DNA of 64,000 nt, from NCBI GenBank assembly GCA_037039925.1, contig JAXRKP010000358.1:152501-216500 (forward strand), given 5' to 3'. The notes under the pieces were generated by a model. That model saw only the letters and a program-made list of their open reading frames with translations. It ran no database searches and had not been told where the DNA came from. A program made the translations under genes and the position numbers. Shown here one piece after another: positions 48,293 through 59,326 of the stretch. Source of the DNA: Doris montereyensis (Eukaryota; Mollusca; Gastropoda; Nudibranchia; Dorididae). Position 1 is the first letter of the stretch; each line of letters opens with the position of its first letter.

Positions 48293-51200
48293 CATGTATG
48301 CATACACCAGAACACCATTCATTTGTCATTCTCCCTATGAACTAGCTCACGAGAATAATGTTCCATTCAGGCCTAGGCTCCAAGGACATAATATCAACAA
48401 CTCAATGCTAACAGTACAACAACTCAATGCTAACAACTCAATGCTAAGAGGACTCCATAACATTTGTAGTTGTAGATATTGAGTTGAAAGAGGGCAAGCC
48501 GACACAATACTTCTCATGTCATGCCTGTAAAGTAATGAGCAAGGTGCTATACTATAAAGCATCTTCGAAAGATAAGTGGAAAGAATGAGATCTTTTCAGT
48601 AGCATTGGACAGTGCATTCACTCTTCATAGACATTTTTCAAGTGGCCATAACAATATTGATTTATACGTTGTTAAAATAGCCCCCTTAAATAACCAACGA
48701 TATCCTACTTCAATTCACTTATAAATCATGCTGACAGTAACAACATCCACTTAAGATAAGATGAAGAAAGCTCTCCAAAGCACAGATACAAATAGCAAAA
48801 TTGATCTGAAAAGAAAGCAAGACAACATTTTCTACACTAGATGATACAATTTTCATACTGTTTCAACGCAAGAGTTTGCAACACAGAAGTAATTAAAAAT
48901 AAAAATGAATTAAAAATCAAAATCAAAAACATAAAGCAATGCCAACACAAAACACAAAACAGTGAGCAAATTTGAACCAAGTCACATACATGCTTAGAAA
49001 AAAAATTGTTTTCTCAGCTACATATCATAGACACATTTCAATTCAATTACAACAATTATGTGTTTGAACAATCATAATAAAAAAGAGAAGAAATTTTTTT
49101 ATACAAAACTGTCAAAACTAATTTATAAAAGCATTTATTCAGCATTTCTATGTGTGCTGTTGCTGAGAAATGACATATGAATATGAAAGATTAATGTTGG
49201 TGTCTTATAACAAAATGTTTTAAAATTCTCTATATCTCTCAAAATTCTGCATGCATTTCTTATGTACCAATTCTTGTAACTTTTGTTACTGACTGATACA
49301 CCCTATAATTTCATTTTGCTCTAAGCTGAACTTTACATATTACATACAAATGAATGAATTAAAATCTAAATTTTTTCACAATTGAATGATTCAATATCAA
49401 ATTGAATTGTAAAATGAAAAACGACCTCAAGCTGATATCTTTTGACACAGTTAGACTTTGCCGAAAGACAACAGGCCAACGACTCCTTTTCTTTTTAGCT
49501 TCTTCAATTCTTATCTGAAAAGAAAATACAAACAAATATGCAAAAATGGACACAAAAGGTAATTCTTCCTTCAGATGAAAAGGCAAAAGTTTTTTTTATC
49601 TGATCATGTCTTTCTTCGCTCATCTCCTCTTTCTCCTAAAAACCATAGATAGAAATTAATATTTATCTTAAATACAACACATACATCGACACATTCCATG
49701 CTCACATTCATAAGACATCAAGGTAAAGTCAAAATCTGTGGTATTGATGAAATAGTGTTATGACTTACAATGATGACAACAATAATTACTAAATCATTGG
49801 TGAAATGTTATTATTCTGTCTCCTGAATCACATATTAAATTAACTGCATGACTATGAATTTTTCCTGAATACAACGCCCATTCTCCTAGGCATATATGTA
49901 ATTCTATGAGATCAATCGATACAAGCCACACCCCTATGACAAGGCTCTCCATTCTATAGATACACATAATAATATTTTTTTATATTACAAAAGCAAAAAA
50001 ATCATCGTTCATGGCAATACTTCTTTCTTCTTTCTTTATCAATTCCGTTGTACCTTCTGGTGTATGGGTATTAGCGAGTGTGAATTAAAAAAATATTTCC
50101 CAACCGATTCTAAAAGCATTCAAATTTTTTTGTTAATTCTGCATGCACGAGTGCATAGAAATTGACAACTTAGACATGAACTTAAACTTTTTATTGGTCT
50201 AATGAATAAGCTGTGTTTAAAAATGTTTGAGTTAATTTTGTGGTGTTAGTGGTGGTGGTGGGGTTGAGGGGGATAATTCTTGAAAAATATACAAGTACAT
50301 AGTAACACTAGAGAGAAAAAAACTTAAAAGACAGAATTTTTTTATCCAGTAACTCTCACATTAAAAATCTTTTAAAAAACCCAACTATTTTCTTTATCTG
50401 AGCTTTTAGAGTTGGGCAATCTGGTATACCTGTAAAAGACTGGCACCTCTGTCATTGTTTATGCCGGTTGTTCTCCTTTTAAAATAAAGTTATGTGAGCA
50501 ATTGACTGTGACGAAACGATAAAATATTATGTAACTCTCCTATAATAAACTCATTATTCCCAAGCCGGGGTCTGACTTATAAGCATCAATTGGTTTCATC
50601 CTTAAACAGAGTAATGAAAGGAGTGTCAAGGTGCAGCATTACATTAAGTGGGAGGGGGGTTGAACTTATAACATCTCAGTTTTGATTTGACCCTGTCCAT
50701 TGCTAGACCATCAATGCCCCTGATATATATTATGAGCTACAATTTACAACTAAGACACAAACTAAAAACAATGCAAAATGCTTTGAATAGATTTCTTTGA
50801 GTATACATTTTGGCCATGAAAGTTTTTCAACGCTTTTGATATCACAGTTATACGTAAACACCTGAACTGAAAAGCTTGGTTAGAAATGTGCAGATTAAGA
50901 TCTCTCCTTTATCAAACCTATGATTGCTTGAATACTCTTGGATACACCCTCTGATCCCCCCAAAAAAAAAAAAATGGGGAAAAGAAAAGACGAAACTCAA
51001 AAAAGGATGTCAACTCTGTCATGAGGGATGTGGCTTATTCCGTGCTGCCAGATAACATTTATGTATGTGTAAGAAAGAATATAGCATAGGTGCCATTGCT
51101 GAGGGTCTGTTAGTCTTAAAACAGCTCAGTTCAAATCCAAGTCCGTCAAGTTTGGAACTGATGAGCATAAATCAAATGTTTTGAAATCTAAATCTAAAAT

Positions 51201-52273
51201 ATCAATTCAATGAACCCTCTCCTACTCTTATATTGTTATAAGTTGCTGTGATATAGGTCAACATAAAATAGAATGGTAGAAAGATAAATGCAAGTAACAA
51301 TACATAAAGAGAGGTGTAAATTTAAAAAAAACAACCCAAAAACCCCAAAAACCTGAAGGAACTCTGAAACCAGAGGAATCTGGAAAATAATTTACCCAGG
51401 ATCACGGGTTTGGAAACCCAGCACAAACTAGAAAATGGTACCGAGGATAAAAGTCTGACAGGGTGTGAGTGTGAGCTATGGCATCACTTGGCAGCTGAGA
51501 TAGGAATGGAGGTGAAAAAAGTGGGTTTTCTGCGTTGGATCCGTCTTAATAAGCACAGAAATTATTTCTGTCAAGTACTAAAAGAAAAACCATCCAGAAT
51601 TTCCATCTGCCCAACATAATAGTCTACAGAAATGATTTTGAGTATCCAGTTATTACATTTTCTTTCGGTTATCTAATGTTTGGTCGATGACTAATGAAAG
51701 AGTCAAAAATAACTTTTTAAAATCTGAAGCATCAAAGTCAAGGTTTTTTATAAGAGATATGTCTCAGAAAGCTACTGTTTTCCACATTATCCAAACGGAG
51801 AGAAAAGAATGAAATTAATTATCTGTAATTTAAAAGTTGGGATTCTTAAACGTGTAAGAAAGAAACATGATTTCAAAACAAAACAAAAAGAGAGAGAAAA
51901 AAAATCAATTGTAGTAATATACCCTGGTGAGTTCAACAAAGACGAAGAATTCAAAATATCATCACAACCAAAAGCAGACACAACAGCAACCCTCGACTTG
52001 ACTTGTGTACCTGGCTTCTCTCAGGACACGGCCACTTTCTCTTGAGAAATGTTTGCAATATCCGTGCAGCCACGCTGAATAAGCAACATGGTCAATTGAG
52101 CTATCCAGTACAGCATGTTATTCATTCAAATAAATTAAATCTTCACTGTCTAATCTACAGTTTGAAAACACTTATCATTTCAATTTTTGACTTTCTCTGG
52201 CAAATAAATTATGGGTTAAAAACCAAGAAATAAAGTTTCTGGGATTGAGTCAGGGCTTGACTTGTGGGGACTT

Positions 52274-52424
52274 CATCGCGCATCCTTGCTGTACTTTTTC
52301 CTTTTCCAACAGTCAGGATTCTCCGTCGTTGTTGTTCTGCTTTCTTTTGGCCTCTTCTTTCCATCTTTGACGATCCTCCACCGACAAATTGTTCCACGCT
52401 TCACTTAACTTTGTGCTTATTATT
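52274..52424 (-). CDS. ZF/HMG gene: HMG box second half and stop
   Basis: Acceptor TTTTCTTAG. One base completes Arg, then IISTKLSEAWNNLSVEDRQR and WKEEAK follow. The frame then breaks twice: reading resumes as KKAEQQRRR and again as NPDCWKRKKYSKDAR, ending in TGA at 52276-52274. Each break equals one missing A (runs near 52342 and 52314). Without them the frame stops early, after NNNDGES. The restored order fits HBP1's HMG tail. Confidence 0.85.
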
Positions 52425-55400
52425 CTAAGAAAAAAATAAAAAGAAGAAAAAGAAAATGGTCATATACGGATGTTTGCTTCAATATTTCATTTAAAATAAT
52501 AACAATAATGATAATGTTAAACATTTCTATAGCATCCTATCTTGCGGAAGACAAGCTCTGGGCAAAGCAGATTTCAAATATAAGAGAAAGTAGGATTGGG
52601 AGATCATTTAGCTGAGAAGCGCGTATCTTAATCTCATATATAATTTTTTACGATCCTTTCTCATTCTTATTATCCTTTTCTTATCTTAAAAAACATCTAT
52701 TTCACATCTATTACATGATATTGGATATTATACCTGTTATTTAGTGAATACATCTTATTAAAGGCAGCTCGGTTCTTTTGGGCAAACAACAAGAAACCAT
52801 TCATTGGACGCTTGGATTTTATCCCAGTCGGATTGGGCTGACCTCCTCTGTCGTCTTGCCCTGCCTTGAGTCGTCTTGATTGTGTTGATCGCTGTGCCAA
52901 AACACAGAAATATAAAAATTTTAAAATTTCAAATTTTTTAAATGGTGATGATAGTCTAAGACTTGTCAGATGTAAATCAAAAATGTTTTAATTCGGCACA
53001 ATCTAACATTAACTTTTATATTAGAACAGGAAAAACTATAGGATGTCTCCAAAAGTCATGTATCAAAAAGAGGATCTTCAATTTGCTGTTTAAAAGTTGT
53101 TTTTTCCCCAATTCCCAGCAGATGAATCATTTCAACTGTTAAAGAACATAGAGAAATTATCTTCCTCTCTGTGGATGTGAAAGCTTCACGTTAGAGAATA
53201 TCACAGCAAAATTCAATCTTCTTCTTCTTCCTCCTTCATTATAACCGACAAACTCAATTCTTGAGTATTACTATCAGCGCACATATTTTAACTCAACCCA
53301 AAAATATCAATCCAATTTCGGTTTTAAAGTGATGTGTTTAATTCTGTTTGGCATTTCTGTTGGCAGTCCATTCCACAGTGTTACTGTACTATGGTAAAAT
53401 AAGTGCAGGTAACAATGAATGTTTGAGGATGGAACCATACATATATTTGACCGCCTGGCCTAGTTAAGCATATGGACCGTGAAACAATAGCCCAATCTAC
53501 TACAAAGCACTTTAAACATATTCATACTGTGATTTGCACTCATTGGTATGTTATTACTTTTCCCTTTGAATCAAATAATGGGAAGCAAGAGAGCGTAATA
53601 CTAATGATAAGGTTAATTTATACAGTGTGTTTACGATGTTATTGCTACATTAAAAACCCATCTACCTGGCTGCTTCAAAACACAGTGAAACCTGACCCAC
53701 TACAATAGTAGGCTACCTAACTGAAATCTTACCTGTGCCATTGTACTCAAAGCCATGACAGCTGATTTTTCGGGACTGTCAAACTGATCGTCACTCCTGA
53801 GGACAAAAAGACAAATAACTTTATAAGTTTGTGCTCACGTATTTTGTCTCTCAACTTGAACCTGCAATCTTTTGGTTGCGAGACCGACACGTTGCTTCTT
53901 TCAGGTGGAATTTAGTGGTGTGGTATATTGATATAATATTATCAACGGTGAAAGTTGCTATCCAATTTTGGAAGTTTTGAGAAAATCAAAGAAAAAGATA
54001 CCGCACATTGTAATCTATTTTCACAGACATACACGGTTTATAAGAGTCAAAAACTAGACCCAATAGGGATACAAGGATTGCTCATATGGTTATTATACAG
54101 GTTTCTATTGGTTCTTGTGCCACGTAATCCTAAATAGACAAAGCATAGGGGCTTCCTAACGTTAAAAAAGTGAGAGAGAAAAGAAAGGTGTTACTAATTT
54201 TAGACTTATATGGTTTGCAACTTTCATCGTATATATGAAAATTAGTTGATGTACAGTGTTACTGTTTAAATATCATTAATCAGTACCTGTTTCTTCGAGA
54301 AGTAAAACATAAGGCAATTCAGCCATGACCATTAAGTATGACGATTGACTCAAGAGTGAAAAATAAAAACCATACAGCCGCAACAGACAAACATTATTTA
54401 AAGTTTAAAAAAAAATAATTCTAAATGTAACATTTTTGTGTGTCTCATTCATTTTCTCTCCGAAGAGGTGACAACTGTCGATCTATTTCCATGCCTCTAG
54501 GATTATTTTTGTTGTCTATATTTCCCATTTTAGTTTTTGCTTGGCTTGAATTGTGCTCAAAGAATGCGACTAGAAAAGGCAAAGGATATTATGTTTACCC
54601 CCGCAGAGCGGTTCCACTGCTCCTGACTACTGCGTAAGAGTGGACTTTGAGGACCAGTGGCTATGTTGGCCAGTTCCATCAGCCTCTGATTGTCGCTTTC
54701 TTGAGCCCCTGGCAATGTGAGTGGCCGAGGTATCCGGGAACCTTTGTCAACGCAGAATAGATGAAAACATTCTCAGAATAACTCAATCAATGCCAAATTG
54801 TTAATACATATGTAATTCAAAAGTCAGATTTAAAACAAAATAAAGAAATCCACCTAGGCAATATAAATGCTTAAACCATCTGAAGGAACACATTCTAACA
54901 GGACGAAATCTAATTTAACTTCAATAAGAAAAAAATTAAAGATATTTTTCCTTCTTTACTTTTAACTTTTAGTCATGGAAATCAAAACCAGGATAAAGAT
55001 TCATAAATGTTTGAACGATATACAGATATTATAAAGTCATTAGTACAAGTAGGATAGTTAGTTTTAGAGTTATGGGTTTATCAACAGATACAATAAATAT
55101 GCGGTTTCTTTTTTTTTCTACCCATACTAGACATGGTTATCTACAAGACCCTTATCATTACATAACTACATATTTGCCTGCCTTTTTTCCAAATAGACAC
55201 CTTGAGGTGGGAGACAATTTCCAAATACAATTCAAATGAGTGGGGTTTTTTTTTAACGTCATTTCAACTTTAACAGACTTCCAAAGTGAACACACATTCT
55301 TAGACCTAATCCTTCAGAGGGTGTTTGATTGTGTCATTCATGTCCGCCATAGATAGTGATCTCAGAGGGGGGGGGGGGGGGGGATTTAAAATTGTGTCTG

Positions 55401-57869
55401 GCCAGTTCTGTAGACAATATTGGATCAGTGTACACATGAGCGCATGAACCAATGGCTGCTTACTATGGCTTTTTATCCGTCAGTATGAGAACTAAGAGAT
55501 AAATCCAGACTATCTAGGATCACAAGATAGGTTTTGATTGGGAACACAGGTAGATATTACTTGCAAGTTAACACTAGGATTTAAACCCAAGACCTCCTGA
55601 TTTTAAGATCTTCGAGATTACTTGTACAGAGAGGGAGCAGCTATATTGTATTTTTTGAAAACTTATTTATAAATACAGTGGTATCAGCCTAAGAACCCAG
55701 TCGTCGGAAGACCAAAACAGCGGGTTCTTGGGCGGACCGATTTTGAGGCAAACTCCAACATGACTTAGTGTTTTTGCTTCATTATTCATGCATATTTTAT
55801 TGGTCATTCCCTTTGACCTTAAATTTACATAACGTTCAATCATCTGTCGTGCCTGAGTCACCAAGGCATGGTGACAGGTAGCCAGGATGAGTGGCATGCC
55901 TTTCTTGTTGTCTGTCAGTGTCAGTCGGGCGTTTGACACACCTGTGAGATATGTTTACAATATCTACTACAATGTAGTGTCTGGACCAATGCAGTAGACT
56001 TCCCACTTGCTTTTCTATGATTCGCTTGCAACATATCACAGGTCAATGGCAATTGTTAACGTTAAATTGAGTGTGGGTGGTTGTTTTCTTGACTCCCATA
56101 AGTCCGGGTTCTAAGCGGCAGTTCTTAGGCCGACACCACTGTAGTATAATTTTTAGATTTTAACAATCTTAATTTTATTTGATTTATTTATTTATTGATC
56201 TATCTATCTATCCATTCATTCTTTCATTTTTATTGAATCAATTTCCTGAGAGAAATACTTTAGTCTGACCTTGGCTGTCATTCAAACTGGCTGTGCTTGA
56301 TGGGTAGCCTTGACATCTGTTCTTCTTTCTGTGATATTTCAGCCCATTGTTGCTGGGTAGGGTTGCAAATGATTTCATGCAAATTAAAAAGAAATGGACA
56401 TAGAAAAGAAAAGAATAAATTTTGATTTCAGAGACAGTAAATGTAAATATAGAAGCAACAACAAGTTTGTAGTGCGCATTTCCTTCGTGGTGAGGAGTTG
56501 GATGGCAATGCAGAGGTTGCTGGTTCAAACATTTTTGTGTGTGTTTGTCTCGTCTTTGTCCACATAGCGGGCTTCCCCATCAATTTCAGGTCTATATCTA
56601 TTACAGTCGACTCCTGTTAATCGCAACACGACTGGAGCAGCAAAAGTGTTGCGATTATCTGAAGTCATAATAAACCGGATTTCGCCATGCCACATATTTA
56701 TGGTCATTTCACTACTTCACGACTAAGTATGTCTGTTGCAATACTTTTGCATACATAACGTCTTTGCCCTCTGAGTTTCACGGTCCGTTATACCCATTCT
56801 CATCTTTGCAAAAGTAGTATACCTTTAAACATATACTACACAGCCAATAAAGCATACTGCAGTATTCCAGTTTATTGTTTATGTCGAGCTAACTGTGAAG
56901 TAAAATACAATGTGAGCAGTGCATGTTAAATGACGTCACTCCCTTTGATATGAATGTTCATTTATTGGCTCCCCACTGGGCTTATGGGCTGGGGCAGTCA
57001 TGTGTTACTGTACCATACAATACCACACTTCCCAGCTATCTGAGCCGTCTCTTAGCAAGGCCTATTGCGCATTTTATTATCTGCTACACCTACAATAAGT
57101 GTAAGACTATTACCGAGTTGCGATAAACCGGAGCCGACTGTACTTGCTACATGGCCTCTTTGCCTCATCATCTGTTGTTATCTAACACGCGTGATAAACA
57201 TTAAAAATAAAGACAACTTCATAGTTTGTACCTGTGCACTTGGAGTGTATTTACTGACTCCGTCATTCATCCCCCAACAGCTTCATTCGTCCTAAATTAA
57301 TCTTAAACAACAGGTGTGAAAGTAAACAAGCCCACCCTGGCCTGCAGATCAGTTTTGACATTTTCAGAAAGCCTGTAAAGTTTGTTGACTTGATAACTTT
57401 GTATAGCAAAACTTACTATAAAAGATCAAATTATTGCTTGGAATAAAGGCTAACAGAGTTTTAAAAGCCTGACAGCTTGCCTCAATGTTAATGGAAGGCT
57501 GGTGGCATACACTAGAGGTATCTGGTATTGGTGCTTTTATTTTAATTTACTCAGTCTACCATATGTGGTGATCTCTGGGTGAATTCAAAGGAAACAGCAA
57601 GATGGAAGAATCTGAAAGAATGAAAGGAGCCCGACAACCGCCCTTTGGCGTTGGTGACACATCATGCTGATATCCTGACATTTTGTCGAGTGGACAAAGT
57701 AAAGTAACGTTCCTTCCTTCAAGGACCTTAAGGCTCATAGAGCCGGAGATTATCCCAGTTTCTATAGCATGAAGCGGAACAGGTGACAATAATCACCTCC
57801 TGGCCAGGACGCTAGTCTGACACAGGTTTTTATTTCCAAGCTAGTACTTGTACCCATTTGCACCTGGGT

Positions 57870-57926
<57 letters not shown>

Positions 57927-59284
57927 GGGGGGATGCATCTTGAATATCTTGCCCAAGAAACACAACGTTGGACCTGGCATTGCTAGGATTTAAACTAAGG
58001 ACCTCATGATCCCCAGTCCAGCAGCCTAACCGCTCGGCCACCGATGCCACAAAAAGTGGACAAAACTGAACCAAAAACCTTTCATAAATGGACATCGTAA
58101 CATAATAAAGACAATCTCTGAGCTAGCTGGATTTATACCTGTTGTCGTCATGAATACAAACACAACACTATCAATTTCACCGCGATACTTGTTAACATAA
58201 AAAACTCTTTCTTCGTTAAAAAGAAATGGTTTCAGAAAGTAAAAGCTGATCTTGTATGTATATGTAACAGATCTGATGCGCAATTCACCTTTTAAATTCT
58301 TTGTGGCACGTATCACAGGTAAAGCTTTCATTGCCACTCAAGTGAGTCTGTGTGTGGTAACGCAAACCGGGACCCGAGTTGAAAGTTCTCTCACAAACTG
58401 AGCAGTGAAAGAGGCGTCGCCTTTCATGGCTCGTCATCCTTTGCATTGCATGGTACTCCTGCATGCGCCGCGACTGGACAGGACGACGTTTGAGCACCTG
58501 AAAAAGAGGATATAAATATTTTTTATTTTTAAATTGAAACTGACTACTTTGTTTTACTAGTTTTAGTGAACAAGGAAGCAGCCTGGCATTTGTCTTCAAT
58601 TTAAAAAAAAAAAAAAAAAAGGTTTACTCAAAATCAAAATTCAAAGGATATCATTGGTATGGGATATTTCTATCTTTTGTTATTTCGAGATCTGGATAGT
58701 GTTCAGCTCAAACTTGAGCCTGACTATCCTCACACACAAAATAATACCAGGATAAGAACTACATTCAAACTTTGTTTATTGAATTTGTTTAGTTGAAATT
58801 CACTCTGTTCACCATACCAATATGCAGTGATCTCAGGGTGAATCAAAAGAAGAGACAGTGAGATGACAGACAGGTGAAAAAGTGAAAGGAAAGAAGTAGG
58901 ACATACCAAGAATACCAGCCATCTGTCCACAAAATTTTCTTCAAATGACATTACTAATATGCTATATCTGAATAATACATCATAAAAGACCATGATGGAA
59001 AGGGAAACAAACGGGAAAAGATTGGGAAAAGAACTTAAAAGTCATGGAAGAGGGATGTATCGGAGGCCTCGGAAATAAATACCGCCAACTGGCAGATTGG
59101 CTTTGGATGGAGAGGGTTCATGAAAGGCTATCAAAACACCCCATTGTTACGGAGATATTTATATGTGTATAGCTATATACATGTGCGTGTGTGTGTGTGT
59201 GTGTGTGTGTGAATGTGTATTTATAAATATAAAGAAAAACAGTTTTCTATTTGTTTGTTTTGGGTTTTTTTCTCAAGCGACATT

Positions 59285-59326
<42 letters not shown>

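Larger units (their letters stand above)
39160..52250. other. 13-kb region without recognisable genes, A-rich on + strand
   Basis: No coding similarity seen on either strand. The + strand is A-rich with many AAAACAAA-type runs, so the - strand is T-rich, as expected of a long 3' UTR or intron of a minus-strand transcript. Embedded are a (AAT)n tract, a TIR element (40313-40587), a D1 copy (43545-43690), a (TA)n tract, a 21-bp minisatellite, a SINE (44640-44935) and a CT/CA tract at 48256. The minus-strand zinc-finger/HMG gene ends immediately to the right. Confidence 0.55.

Noticed and set aside
55836..55965. Exon of the ZF/HMG gene inside the MITE
   Set aside because: Its phase does not fit neighbouring exons, and it lies wholly between transposon ends; kept only as a possible captured fragment.
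54599..58497. Direct splice of the C2H2 exon to exon 54741
   Set aside because: It leaves the second finger incomplete and hits a stop; inserting exon 56270-56352 fixes both phase and finger.
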